Below, one piece after another: positions 11,825 to 24,795 of a DNA stretch of 64,000 nucleotides. Origin of the DNA: Reticulitermes speratus. Lineage: Eukaryota; Arthropoda; Insecta; Blattodea; Rhinotermitidae. Each line of letters starts with the position of its first letter. Position 1 is the first letter of the stretch. Below the pieces are notes generated by a model, which saw only the letters and a list, made by a program, of their open reading frames with translations, was not told the origin of the DNA and made no database searches. The position numbers and the translations under genes are program-made. The stretch is taken from NCBI GenBank assembly GCA_021186555.1, contig JAJKFL010000010.1, forward strand, positions 26,084,133 through 26,148,132. Reading direction: 5' to 3'.

Positions 11825-11860
11825 TATATATATGTGGCTCCGAACGAGCTCGGTATCAGT
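11825..11860 (+). promoter_or_regulatory. Core promoter of secreted-peptide gene, U1
   Basis: TATATATAT at 11825-11833 is followed by TCAGT at 11856-11860, with the initiator A 33 bases after the TATA start. The arrangement is the same in all four units and places a short 5' UTR of about 26 bases before the ATG. Confidence 0.75.
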
Positions 11861-12151
11861 CAAAGCCAACTTCTAGCCACAAGATGAAGACCATCCAGAG
11901 CCTCCTACTTGTCGCCACATGGCACTGCTGTTCTTGGTCGGTAAGTACTGTGCAACGTGCACTGGCTTAGCGGGCAAACTGTCAGGACGGCTTGCCTCAG
12001 CACCGGGTTGTACAATGTGGCACATTTGTTGTGCTGTTGTCTGAATTTAGGCGAATTGTGGTTCACTGTTCGTAGGCAAATAATTTGCGCAGTTCGGTTT
12101 CAATAGCAGATGTCTTAGACCAATTTACTAACACAAATAATTTCCGACCTA

Positions 12152-14815
12152 GACATTCTGTACTCTGTGTGTCACTCAGCAGTAGACACATCACTGTAGT
12201 GTACACGTACAGTACTCTGTGTGCCACTCAGCAGTAGACACATCACTGTAGTGTACACGTACAGTACTCTGTGTGCCACTCAGCAGTACACACATCACTG
12301 TAGTGTACACGTACAGTACTCTGTGTGCCACTCTGCAGTAGACACATCACTGTAGTGTACACGTACAGTACACTATGTGCCACTCAGCATAAGACACATC
12401 ACTGTAGTGTACACGTACAGTACACTGTGTGTCACTCAGCAGTAGACACATCACTGTAGTGTACACGTACAGTACTCTATGTGCCACTCAGCAGTAGACA
12501 CATTAATGTAGTGTACACGTACAGTACACTGTGTGCCACTCAGCAGTAGACACATCACTGTAGTGTACACGTACAGTACTCTGTGTGCCACTCAGCAGTA
12601 GACACATCACTGTAGTGTACACGTACAGTACTCTATGTGCCACTCAGCAGTAGACACATTAATGTAGTTTACACGTACAGTACTCTGTGTGCCATTCAGC
12701 AGTAGACACTTCACTGTAGTGTACACGTACAGTACTCTGTGTGCCACTCAGCAGTAGACATATCACTATAGTGTACACGTACAGTACTCTGTGTGCCACT
12801 CAGCAGTACACACATCACTGTAGTGTACACGTACAGTACTCTGTGTGCCACTCAGCAGTAGACATATCACTATAGTGTACACGTACAGTACTCTGTGTGC
12901 CACTCAGCAGTAGACACATCACTGTAGTGTACACGTACAGTGCTCTATGTGCCACTCAGCAGTAGACACATTAATGTAGTGTACACGTACAGTACTCTGT
13001 GTGCCATTCAGCAGTAGACACATCACTGTAGTGTACACGTACAGTACTCTGTTTGCCACTCAGCAGTAGACATATCACTATAGTGTACACGTACAGTACT
13101 CTGTGTGCCACTCAGCAGTACACACATCACTGTAGTGTACACGTACAGTACTCTGTGTGCCACTCAGCAGTAGACATATCACTATAGTGTACACGTACAG
13201 TACTCTGTGTGCCATTCAGCAGTAGACACATCACTGTAGTGTACACGTACAGTACTCTGTGTGCCACTCAGCATTAGACACATCACTGCAGTGTACACGT
13301 ACAGTACTCTGTGTGCCACTCAGCAGTACACACATCACTGTAGTGTACACGTACAGTACTCTGTGTGCCACTCAGCAGTAGACACATCACTGTAGTGTAC
13401 ACGTACAGTACTCTGTGTGCCACTCAGCAGTACACACATGACTGTAGTGTACACGTACAGTACTCTGTGTGCCACTCTGCAGTAGACACATCACTGTAGT
13501 GTACACGTACAGTACACTATGTGCCACTCAGCATAAGACACATCACTGTAGTGTACACGTACAGTACACTGTGTGTCACTCAGCAGTAGACACATCACTG
13601 TAGTGTACACGTACAGTACTCTATGTGCCACTCAGCAGTAGACACATTAATGTAGTGTACACGTACAGTACACTGTGTGCCACTCAGCAGTAGACACATC
13701 ACTGTAGTGTACACGTACAGTACTCTGTGTGCCACTCAGCAGTAGACACATCACTGTAGTGTACACGTACAGTACTCTATGTGCCACTCAGCAGTAGACA
13801 CATTAATGTAGTGTACACGTACAGTACTCTGTGTGCCATTCAGCAGTAGACACTTCACTGTAGTGTACACGTACAGTACTCTGTGTGCCACTCAGCAGTA
13901 GACATATCACTATAGTGTACACGTACAGTACTCTGTGTGCCACTCAGCAGTACACACATCACTGTAGTGTACACGTACAGTACTCTGTGTGCCACTCAGC
14001 AGTAGACATATCACTATAGTGTACACGTACAGTACTCTGTGTGCCACTCAGCAGTAGACATATCACTATAGTGTACACGTACAGTACTCTGTGTGCCACT
14101 CAGCAGTAGACACATCACTGTAGTGTACACGTACAGTGCTCTATGTGCCACTCAGCAGTAGACACATTAATGTAGTGTACACGTACAGTACTCTGTGTGC
14201 CATTCAGCAGTAGACACATCACTGTAGTGTACACGTACAGTACTCTGTTTGCCACTCAGCAGTAGACATATCACTATAGTGTACACGTACAGTACTCTGT
14301 GTGCCACTCAGCAGTACACACATCACTGTAGTGTACACGTACAGTACTCTGTGTGCCACTCAGCAGTAGACATATCACTATAGTGTACACGTACAGTACT
14401 CTGTGTGCCATTCAGCAGTAGACACATCACTGTAGTGTACACGTACAGTACTCTGTGTGCCACTCAGCATTAGACACATCACTGCAGTGTACACGTACAG
14501 TACTCTGTGTGCCACTCAGCAGTACACACATCACTGTAGTGTACACGTACAGTACTCTGTGTGCCACTCAGCAGTAGACACATCACTGTAGTGTACACGT
14601 ACAGTACTCTGTGTGCCACTCAGCAGTACACACATGACTGTAGTGTACACGTACGGTACCTGTGTACCACTCAGCAGTACACACATCATTGTAGTGTACA
14701 CGTACAGTACTCTGTGTGCCACTCAGCAGTACACACATCACTGTAGTGTACACGTACGGTACCTGTGTACCACTCAGCAGTACACACATCACTGTAGTGT
14801 ACACGTACAGTACCG
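12152..14815. repeat. Intronic 52-bp minisatellite, about 51 copies, U1
   Basis: The period is 52 bases (GTGCCACTCAGCAGTAGACA at 12221 and 12273). Each monomer has ACTGTA...TACAGT, able to form a small hairpin. A 22-monomer block is itself duplicated: the variant CTCTGCAGTA occurs at 12331 and 13475, exactly 1144 bases apart. Confidence 0.95.
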
Positions 14816-15884
14816 TTTCCTGTTCTGCCGTTAGCACATGTCACATGTAAATGTATCAAGTTTCCTGTCCTTCCGTCAGACCACATTGCAATGCAATTCC
14901 TCACCAGACGATGTTTGCTGCACTCTCTGAGTTTTGGTACGATATGACACCGACATCTGGTGTTTTCTGCAGGGATATCTTTGTGTACACTGAATTATCA
15001 ATATACGCTCTTCCTTAGTTTTGAAATTTATTTGTGAAACATTTGGTAACTGTGACCCTGCACAGAAGAACGGAGATATTTTGAAAACTGTGTTGTACAG
15101 AATTATTATCACTTTGCTTCGTATCTGCCTGTGCACACGTCAACGTAGGTTTACATAACCTTACTACTGTATTCTTTATGAAAAGTATCACAATTGCATT
15201 TTATTACCTATACAGGTTCCTCTAACGTGTCATTACAATGTCTGTATAACTGTTTGTGGTGACAGTTATCACAGTTGTGTTTCGATGTCAAGTATATGTG
15301 CTATCTGCACTGGGCACTTACTGTATATACAGGTCTTATAATTGTGGCTAAATTATATGTAGCTTATATACTAATACGATACATTTGCATGTGCATTAGA
15401 CATTCTAATTATTTTGAAAGGAAACGAAACAAAAATTTGACTACATCAACTTGTTGAGCTAAACTTTCTCTTCAAGCTATTAATTTTCAAGATAGCTAAA
15501 AGTCCCCTGTATATTACACCAACCAATGGCTCACTCTCACGTTCACAACCCCCCCCCCCAGTTTCCCCTTTCCTGGACCATACAAATCGGCACACAAAAT
15601 GCCATCGCCGTTGCTTAAGCAAATTTGAACCTTATCAATCCAACCACGACATATTTGTTCCAAGCTGTACATTTTCATCGAATTTGTATACAGAAATTTT
15701 GTATTCTCTTTCCCCTTCACTGACCCGAAATGCTGTGTACTGACAGCAGTAAAAATGTGTCCAAATGACACAGAATAACATTTCGTAACTTTTCAATTTC
15801 CTGTCACTCGTAACTATATCTCTGCTCAGCACAACAACTGTTCACACTGCATGTAACAGCATCACAAATTGCATTTATTTACAG
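14816..15884. other. 3' part of the intron, U1
   Basis: This intronic sequence is shared by all units. It includes a poly(C) run of varying length near 15550. A minus-strand frame here is open in several units but shifted in others; I take it as chance. Confidence 0.5.
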
Positions 15885-16166
15885 ATATCGGCAGCAGCGC
15901 GCCTGAACCACATTCGCAGCGGTCTGTTAGGCCATAGCAGGGAGTATCCGAGATTGTCGTGCGTTGTTACTGCATCGGAATTGGACTGACCCAGTGTGCA
16001 GTTAGTGAGTTTTGGTGGTGTTGTGAATATTCTCCATTATTTCTCCAGTGTCGGTTAGAACTGATAGTACAATCGCCGGTAGTCTCGCTCCACCGAAACT
16101 ACCGACATGTCTCCCCTATATGACCACCACATCGCTCTGTTCCCGGACAAATCTCGTACAGTGCCG

Positions 16167-16607
16167 TCGTGTCAGCCTTCAGCATCACACAGCAAGCAGT
16201 CAGCTGTCAGTACCGCCACAACACAACTCGTGTCAGCCTTCAGCATCACACCAGCAAGCAGTCAGCTGTCAGTACCGCCACAACACAACACGTGTCAGCC
16301 TTCAGCATCACACAGCAAGCAGTCAGCTGTCAGTACCGCCACAACACAACACGTGTCAGCCTTCAGCATCACACAGCAAGCAGTCAGCTGTCAGTACCAT
16401 CCACAACACAACACGTGTCAGCCTTCAGCATCACACAGCAAGCAGTCAGCTGTCAGTACGGCCACAACACAACTCGTGTCAGCCTTCAGCATCACACCAG
16501 CAAGCAGTCAGCTGTCAGTACCGCCACAACACAACACGTGTCAGCCTTCAGCATCACACAGCAAGCAGTCAGCTGTCAGTACCGCCACAACAAAACACGT
16601 CTAACTG
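16167..16607. repeat. 3'-UTR 61-bp minisatellite, about 7 copies, U1
   Basis: The monomer starts GTGTCAGCCTTCAGCATCAC and contains GCAAGCAGTCAGCTGTCAGT. Copies start at 16230, 16292 and 16353. It lies between the stop codon and the poly(A) signal. All three plus frames stay open for 160-200 codons only because the period is not a multiple of three and lacks stops. Confidence 0.93.
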
Positions 16608-16767
16608 TCTGCAAGGCACAGCACAAGTGTCGCACTGACCGAGCGCTGCACTTGATTTGAACGACGGCAAACTGTTGTTTGTGGATGTAAACAGACTGTT
16701 GTAACGCACTGTAAACTTTCCTACGCACAATTAGCACAATGTATATATTCTTATGCACACTGCACTG

Positions 16768-16773
16768 AATAAA
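16768..16773 (+). terminator. Poly(A) signal AATAAA, U1
   Basis: Canonical AATAAA about 690 bases after the stop position, conserved in all four units, followed by a T-containing downstream stretch. Confidence 0.7.
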
Positions 16774-18438
16774 TTGTGAAGCACTGCAAATGATGCAGCT
16801 TGTTACTTATTTAAAGACGACGTTCCAGCTACATGTGTCCTGACAGTTGTGTTTCCTTCACCTCCACCGACACCCCTGCCCTCTGTGTCTCACTGTCAAT
16901 TTCGTTAAACAAAAGACCCACTGACAAGCCGCTCAAGGCCGATGTCCTTGACACTGACACACAGCCACTGTCTGCATTCCAGCTACTCAAGCAGCCAGTG
17001 TGTCGCGATCACGGACATGTGGGATTTTTGGTTTCATCACCGTCACACTGAACACAGTGCGGTACAAATTCAGTTCTCTACAAGCCATGAGGGCGTATGG
17101 AGGTGATGAGTCACAACTTCAGTGTTTCTCATTCTCACCAATATGTGAAATTGTGTGGTCAATTTTGCACCCAGGGCAAAACCCCCTGTACACACTGAAA
17201 CAGGATCCTTAATGGCGCCAAAGTCTGTCTGGAACTTTATGGCTGGCCAGCTGGCTGGATTGGTTAGTTTAGATTGTTTCATTGGTTTGTTAGTTATTCG
17301 GTCGGTCGGTCAGTCAGTTTGTCAATCAGTCAGCCAGCCAGCCAAAGGAATATTTCAGCTTGACTACACCTTTGAATATCCGGACACGTCAGAGCAGAAA
17401 CACCAGCATGACGGACAATTGGACATATAAAGGAGCTTTATCTTATGTCCGTCTTACCCACTATTGCTCCGTCCGTGCTTCGAGTTTCTACTACAGAAAT
17501 GATCGAGTTATAGCAGAGTCAACACTTGACTCTGCTTTCGGTAACAATGCTAGGGCCGGTATAATGCTCGTCACGTGGTTCAGGTTTTTCTGTTGTTTGG
17601 TTGGTTAGTGAGTTAGTCAGCTGCTCAGTCAGTCAGCCAGTCAGTCAGTAATTCAGCCCCAATATGCAGGTCTTCGTGACATTTTCTTGAGGGCAGTCAA
17701 ATTAAAACTGCTTAAGTATAAGTTTTAAACTCTCTTAACTTCAAAAGTTACAGTTTCTCACCAAGCATTAGAGGACCCTCCGTCCATCTGCACTATCTAA
17801 CATCCCTCAGTTCAAATCCACAAACCTCCTACCTCCTAAACGTAAATACCATACATTAAGCGATTTTTAGAAACACTTTACAAATCCGTCGCATTTCATA
17901 TTTACACCCTGAAGAGTCTCTGCGCTGTCTAGACGCTGCTACTAACGCCACCGACTACCAACGTCGGTTCTGCACAAAATCGTGTCATGTTATAACCCGT
18001 TTATCCAACCGCGCCACTGCAGTGCTGGAGGTCTCTATTGGCCCTTTTATACAGCGCTGATACTCGTCTGAGGCCGGCCTGGTCACATTCAAGTTGTTAT
18101 CCCAGCATATGGTACAAGCCTTCAGTCAGCGTATCCACTTTCCCAGCCTGTATTCCGCTGACACGTTCGCACGGCGTGTGGCAGTTCTGTCGACGTATAA
18201 CGAAACTTGTCACGTTAGCAGTAATTATGTTACAGTAAGGCATGTAGCTGTATGTTTAAGAATTCAGTACTTTTTCAGCTCTTTCTGATTTCCGGTCTAT
18301 CACACCGTTACAGATATCAGAAGGGAAATTACAGGTGTTGCTAAAAGCTGATTATAAAACGAACTGTCAGTAGCAGAAAGGGAGGTAAAGTAATGAAACA
18401 TGTTGCTGCAAAACAGCGTTTTTATCCATTTAGAGTCC
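16774..18438. other. Intergenic spacer downstream of the gene, U1
   Basis: No supported gene. It contains short GGTC/CAGT/CAGC simple repeats at about 17297-17345 and 17600-17655. Confidence 0.5.
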
Positions 18439-18655
18439 ACGCCGCAGTAACTGGCATATATAGATTACGGACGTCAGGTGTTGGGAACAGTGGCAGTAAC
18501 TGGCATATATATAGTTACGGACTGTCAGGTGTTGGGAAACAGCGGCAGTAACTGGCATATATATAGTTACGGACTGTCAGGTGTTGGGAAACAGCGGCAG
18601 TAACTGGCATATATATAGTTACGGACTGTCAGGTGTTGGGAAACAGCGGCAGAAC
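18439..18655. repeat. 52-bp repeat, about 4 copies (single copy in U2 and U3)
   Basis: GGCAGTAACTGGCATATATA recurs at 18492, 18544 and 18596, a 52-base period. U2 (about 35262) and U3 (about 52846) have one monomer, so the expansion is private to U1. It is unrelated to the intronic 52-bp repeat. Confidence 0.88.
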
Positions 18656-18791
18656 TTGCTGCGGTGACTTGGAGGTTAGAGGTTACTTGTCAGGGGGGAG
18701 TTTGAGGAGACAATGGCAGGAGGAAACAGGAGAAGTAACAGGATGGTGCGGCGACTTGTGGTGTGCGAGGTGCGTCGTGTAATTTATCGGT

Positions 18792-19150
18792 GCCATCATG
18801 ATCATCAGCATCACGCTCTGCAGACCTGCACACCGGAGACACAGTGTCCAGTCTGATCGCCCAGTAAGATCCTCCACGTCGCAGAAGCAAATTTGTTTTG
18901 CCCCATGACGCAACAGCCCCTTGGGGGCCAAGGCCTCCTCATTATCGAGGCTTCACGATCACACTCACACACAACACACTCGATAGGACTCCTCTGGACA
19001 AGTGATCAGCCCGTCGCAGAGACCTCTACCTGACAACACACAACAATCACAACAGACAGACATCCATGCCCTCGACGGGATTCGAAACCATAATCCCAGC
19101 AAGTGAGTTGCCGGAGATCCACGACTTAGACCGCGCGGCCACTGGGATCG
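18792..19150 (-). mobile_element. tRNA-Leu-like SINE, U1
   Basis: Read on the minus strand, the head GTGGCCGCGCGGTCTAAG matches the A-box region of a tRNA-Leu, and GGTTTCGAATCCC (minus strand of 19077-19089) is the B box. An unrelated body of about 270 bases ends in ATG-type trinucleotide repeats. This copy is more decayed than those in U2 and U3, including one B-box change. Confidence 0.82.
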
Positions 19151-19410
19151 GCTGGAGAAGCAAATAGTGAGACACATTTTGTTAAATTGTCAGTTGCGAT
19201 GGTCAAACGTAGTCTACAAAAGTAGCGTTGGTAGAGTGACTGACTAGGAAAATGAAGTAGTCAAACAGAACCCTGTTTCATTGGTACTTTGTTCACCACA
19301 AATCCCACATAGACTGGCCTAGGAGTGAATCCGGGCTTCTGCGGTAAAATGTCTGCCTGAACCGTGACACTATCGAGAATAATAATTAAATATATCTGAA
19401 TGAAATAACG

Positions 19411-19579
19411 AAATCTGCGGTCTTCTGTGGAATTACGTGGCGTCGTGTGGTGATTGTTTATCGACGTTTCGGGACAACGTATCTCTTGACCCGTGATAAT
19501 GGGACCGATACGTTGTCCCGAAACGTCGATAAACAATCACCACACGACGCCACGTAATTCCACAGAAGAACGCAGATTT
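19411..19579. repeat. Long inverted repeat (73-bp arms), U2
   Basis: The left arm is 19411-19483 and the right arm 19507-19579. The arms pair along their length with a single mismatch. CTGTGGAATTAC on the left is matched by GTAATTCCACAG on the right. Confidence 0.92.
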
Positions 19580-20215
19580 CATCAACATCGCGACGGAAGC
19601 CTGAAATCATGAATGAAATAATGTTTAAAATGACGGACTGGACATGCGTCGGTAGTAACACGGCAATGAGGAACGTCTTGACGTTCTGAGCAATTGCCAG
19701 CTTCTCAATAAGTGTTGTAGACACTGTCGACCTTCAAATACGTGGCACACTTGCAGCAACGCCTTAGAAGACTGTGACTTCTCGGGCAGCTGTGCAATGC
19801 GGGATGCTTCGAAACCCTGCGCTCAACACAGAGAGACTTCGCATGCTTGTTGCTATCTGAGCTGTCAGCTAAGAGGCAACGGTCTGTCTGCCTCGGTACG
19901 TGTCGCTTATGTCTTGTCGTGTATCAAGACTTCAAGCGAGGGATTTAGGTGAACAGAGCGGTGCATAGCAGCAGCGTGTTGGTGCAATTCACTGATGTTT
20001 GTTCTTGCATCCAAGCAATAGAGTGCTGTTAAGCTGCTTGGCTATTGAAGAGGCGGCAAGCTGTTATAACATTGCTTTAGAATCACTACTGAAGACAGTC
20101 TGAGTCATGGCTTTGCGTGTTCAACTTAGTCCTTGGGAAGATGCTGTGCTATATGTTATAAGTAGACCGATAGATACCGTATTTTAACATTCACAAATTC
20201 TACGTTCTGCCCACA
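19580..20215. other. Spacer before 114-bp array, U2
   Basis: Near-identical to 242-879 of U1; no gene seen. Confidence 0.6.
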
Positions 20216-23200
20216 CAGTGTATTTATGTGTTTTGTGTGGATCTCAGAACAAACAGCGATTATTTCACTGTACAACATTAACTGACTGGTTTGTATAACT
20301 GAGACGGAGTGTGCTTACTGCGCGGTACGGACTGTATTTATGTGTTTTGTGTGGATATCAGAACAAAGAGCGATTATTTCACTGTACAACATTAACTGAC
20401 TGGTTTGTATAACTGAGACGGTGTGTGTTTACTGCGCGGTACGGACTGTATTTATGTGTTTTCTGTGGATCTCAGAACAAACAGCGATTATTTCACTGTA
20501 CAACATTAACTGACTGGTTTGTATAACGAGACGGAGTGTGTTTACTCAAGGTACGGTCTGTATTTATGTGTTTTGTGAGGATCTCGGAACAAACAGCGAT
20601 TATTTCACTGTACAACATTAACTGACTGGTTTGTATAAATGAGACGGAGTGTGTTTACTGCGCGGTAAGGACTGAATTTATGTGTTTTGTGTGGATCTCA
20701 GAACAAACAGCGATTATTTCACTGTACAACATTAACTGACTGGTTTAAATAAATGAGACGGAGTGTGTTTACTGCGCGGTACGGACTGTATGTGTTTTGT
20801 GTGGATCTCAGAACAAACAGCGATTATTTCACTGTACAACATTAACTGACTGGTTTGTATAAATGAGACGGAGTGTGTTTACTGCGCGGTACGGACTGTA
20901 TTTATGTGTTTTGTGTGGATCTCAGAACAAACAGCGATTATTTCACTGTACAAAATTAACTGACTGGTTTGTATAAATGAGACGGAGTGTGTTTACTGCG
21001 CGGTACGGACTGTATTTATGTGTTTTGTGAGGATCTCAGAACAAACAGCGATTATTTCACTGTACAACATTAACTGACTGGTTTGTATAAATGAGATGGA
21101 GTGTGTTTACTGCGCGGTACGGACTGAATTTATGTGTTTTGTGTGGATCTCAGAACAAACAGCGATTATTTCACTGTACAACATTAACTGACTGGTTTGT
21201 ATAAATGAGACGGAGTGTGTTTACTGCGCGGTACGGACTGTATTTATGTGTTTTGTGTGGATCTCGGAACAAACAGCGATTATTTCACTGTACAACATTA
21301 ACTGACTGGTTTGTATAACTGAGACGGAGTGTGTTTACTGCGCGGTACGGATTGTATTTATGTGTTTTGTGTGGATCTCAGAACAAACAGCGATTATTTC
21401 ACTGTACAACATTAACTGACTGGTTTGTATAACTGAGACGGAGTGTGTTTACTGCGCGGTACGGACTGTATTTATGTGTTTTGTGTGGATCTCAGAACAA
21501 ACAGCGATTATTTCACTGTACAACATTAACTGATGGTTTGTATAACTGAGACGGAGTGTGTTTACTGCGCGGTACGGACTGTATTTATGTGTTTTGTGTG
21601 GATCTCAGAACAAACAGCGATTATTTCACTGTACAACATTAACTGACTGGTTTGTATAACTGAGACGGAGTGTGTTTACTGCGCGGTACGGACTGTATTT
21701 ATGTGTTTTGTGTGGATCTCAGAACAAACAGCGATTATTTCACTGTACAACATTAACTGACTGGTTTGTATAACTGAGACGGAGTGTGTTTACTGCGCGG
21801 TACGGACTGTATTTATGTGTTTTGTGTGGATCTCAGAACAAACAGCGATTATTTCACTGTACAACATTAACTGACTGGTTTGTATAACTGAGACGGAGTG
21901 TGTTTATACTGCGCGGTACGGACTGTATTTATGTGTTTTGTGTGGATCTCAGAACAAACAGCGATTATTTCACTGTACAACATTAACTGACTGGTTTGTA
22001 TAACTGAGACGGAGTGTGTTTACTGCGCGGTACGGACTGTATTTATGTGTTTTGTGTGGATCTCAGAACAAACAGCGATTATTTCACTGTACAACATTAA
22101 CTGACTGGTTTGTATAACTGAGACGGAGTGTGTTTACTGCGCGGTACGGACTGTATTTATGTGTTTTGTGTGGATCTCAGAACAAACAGCGATTATTTCA
22201 CTGTACAACATTAACTGACTGGTTTGTATAACTGAGACGGAGTGTGTTTACTGCGCGGTACGGACTGTATTTATGTGTTTGTGTTGGATCTCAGAACAAA
22301 CAGCGATTATTTCACTGTACAACATTAACTGACTGGTTTGTATAACTGAGACGGAGTGTGTTTACTGCGCGGTACGGACTGTATTTATGTGTTTTGTGTG
22401 GATCTCAGAACAAACAGCGATTATTTCACTGTACAAACATTAACTGACTGGTTTGTATAACTGAGACGGAGTGTGTTTACTGCGCGGTACGAACTGTATT
22501 TATGTGTTTTGTGTGGATCTCAGAACAAACAGCGATTATTTCACTGTACAACATTAACTGACTGGTTTGTATAACTGAGACGGAGTGTGTTTACTGCGCG
22601 GTACGGACTGTATTTATTTGTTTTGTGTGGATCTCAGAACAAACAGCGATTATTTCACTGTACAACATTAACTGACTGGTTTGTATAACTGAGACGGAGT
22701 GTGTTTACTGCGCGGTACGGACTGTATTTATGTGTTTTGTGTGGATCTCAGAACAAACAGCGATTATTTCACTGTACAACATTAACTGACTGGTTTGTAT
22801 AACTGAGACGGAGTGTTTACTGCGCGGTACGGACTGAATTTATGTGTTTTGTGTGGATCTCAGAACAAACAGCCATTATTTCACTGTACAACATTAACTG
22901 ACTGGTTTGTGTAACTGAGACGGAGTGTGTTTACTGCGCGGTACGGACTGTATTTATGTGTTTTGTGTGGATCTCAGAACTAACAGCGATTATTTCACTG
23001 TACAACATTAACTGACTGGTTTGTATAACTGAGACGGAGTGTGTTTACTGCGCGGTACGGACTGTATTATGTGTTTTGTGTGGATCTCAGAACAAACAGC
23101 GATTATTTCACTGTACAACATTAACTGACTGGTTTGTATAACTGAGACGGAGTGTGGTTTACTGCGCGGTACGGACTGTATTTATGTGTTTTGTGTGGAT

Positions 23201-24648
23201 CTCAGAACAAACAGCGATTATTTCACTGTACAACATTAACTGACTGGTTTGTATAACTGAGACGGAGTGTGTTTACTGCGCGGTACGAACTGTATTTATG
23301 TGTTTTGTGTGGATCTCAGAACAAACAGCGATTATTTCACTGTACAACATTAACTGACTGGTTTGTATAACTGAGACGGAGTGTGTTTACTGCGCGGTAC
23401 GGACTGTATTTATTTGTTTTGTGTGGATCTCAGAACAAACAGCGATTATTTCACTGTACAACATTAACTGACTGGTTTGTATAACTGAGACGGAGTGTGT
23501 TTACTGCGCGGTACGGACTGTATTTATGTGTTTTGTGTGGATCTCAGAACAAACAGCGATTATTTCACTGTACAACATTAACTGACTGGTTTGTATAACT
23601 GAGACGGAGTGTTTACTGCGCGTTACGGACTGAATTTGTGTGTTTTGTGTGGATCTCAGAACAAACAGCCATTATTTCACTGTACAACATTAACTGACTG
23701 GTTTGTGTAACTGAGACGGAGTGTGTTTACTGCGCGGTACGGACTGTATTTATGTGTTTTGTGTGGATCTCAGAACAAACAGCGATTATTTCACTGTACA
23801 ACATTAACTGACTGGTTTGTATAACTGAGACGGAGTGTGTTTACTGCGCGGTACATACTGTATTTATGTGTTTTGTGTGGATCTCAGAACAAACAGCGAT
23901 TATTTCACTGTACAACATTAACTGACTGGTTTGTATAACTGAGACGGAGTGTGTTTACTGCGCGGTACGGACTGTATTTATGTGTTTTGTGTGGATCTCA
24001 GAACAAACAGCGATTATTTCACTGTACAGCATTAACTGACTGGTTTGTATAACTGAGACGGAGTGTTTACTGCGCGGTACGGACTGAATTTATGTGTTTT
24101 GTGTGGATCTCAGAACAAACAGCCATTATTTCACTGTACAACATTAACTGACTGGTTTGTGTAACTGAGACGGAGTGTGTTTACTGCGCGGTACGGACTG
24201 TATTTATGTGTTTTGTGTGGATCTCAGAACTAACAGCGATTATTTCACTGTACAACATTAACTGACTGGTTTGTATAACTGAGACGGAGTGTGTTTACTG
24301 CGCGGTACGGACTGTATTTATGTGTTTTGTGTGGATCTCAGAACAAACAGCGATTATTTCACTGTACAGCATTAACTGACTGGTTTGTATAACTGAGACG
24401 TAGTGTGTTTACTGCGCGGTACGGACTGTATTTATGTGTTTTGTGTGGATCTTAGAACAAACAGCGATTATTTCACTGTACAGCAGTAACTGACTGGTTT
24501 GTATAACTGAGACGGAGTGTGTTTACTGCGCGGTACGGACTGTATTTATGTGTTTTGTGTGGATCTCAGAACAAACAGCGATTATTTCACTGTACAGCAT
24601 TAACTGACTGGTTTGTATAACTGAGACGTAGTGTGTTTACTGCGCGGT
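20216..24648. repeat. 114-bp minisatellite, about 39 copies, U2
   Basis: This is the largest 114-bp array in the window. Groups of variant monomers repeat in order (for example TTATTTGTTTTG followed two monomers later by CAGCCATTATTTC, at about 22615-22875 and again at 23405-23670), showing block duplication inside the array. Confidence 0.95.
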
Positions 24649-24755
24649 ACGATCACATGACCCTTACTCATGACGTCACCGCCCACACCTTTACCTTTAT
24701 AAACTTCGTACGCAGTCTTCTCCTTCTTTATTCTACGCCTTTTCCAATTTCTTCA
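24649..24755 (+). promoter_or_regulatory. CRE plus TATA promoter-like block, U2
   Basis: TGACGTCA is at 24670-24677 and TATAAA at 24698-24703, spaced as in U1. No clear gene follows. Confidence 0.35.
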
Positions 24756-24756
24756 C

Positions 24757-24795
24757 CCTTGAAGAAGGGACTGATATGTTGTCCCGAAACGTCGG
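24757..24795 (+). other. GGGAC/GTCCC hairpin followed by GAAACGTCGG, U2
   Basis: Same structured motif as U1 3482-3520, here preceded by TTGAAGAA instead of TTGATGAA. Confidence 0.35.

Larger units (their letters stand above)
11884..16082 (+). pseudogene. Broken copy of the two-exon secreted-peptide gene, U1
   Basis: Exon 1 is 11884-11940 and exon 2 about 15885-16082; the intron (3944 bases) keeps GTAAGT and TTTATTTACAG. Compared with U2, exon 1 lacks one A (CACATGG instead of CACAATGG), which shifts the frame inside the signal peptide. Exon 2 is 29 bases shorter through many scattered one- and few-base losses, beginning about 25 bases into the exon, so the mature peptide cannot be read. Promoter, splice sites and poly(A) signal are intact. 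The crowding of single-base losses within about 200 bases while the neighbouring intron matches U2 well could also mean a low-quality consensus, so the call as a pseudogene is tentative. Confidence 0.65.
1..19338 (+). repeat. Segmental tandem duplication unit 1 (U1)
   Basis: This is the first visible unit of a head-to-tail array. Its first bases (TGCGGTAAAATGTCTGCC) recur at 19339, and with small changes at 35980 and 53562, each time followed by the same inverted repeat and the same order of minisatellites, gene and SINE. The left edge is set by the window, so the true unit boundary may lie further left. U1 has the long version of the 5' half, with 22 copies of the 114-bp repeat and the pogo-like terminus, the largest 21-bp and 28-bp arrays, and a broken copy of the secreted-peptide gene. 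Confidence 0.9.

Noticed and set aside
16048-16660. Three overlapping plus frames of 163-196 codons
   Set aside because: They run through the 61-bp repeat in the 3' UTR, downstream of the stop of the spliced gene; all three frames are open.
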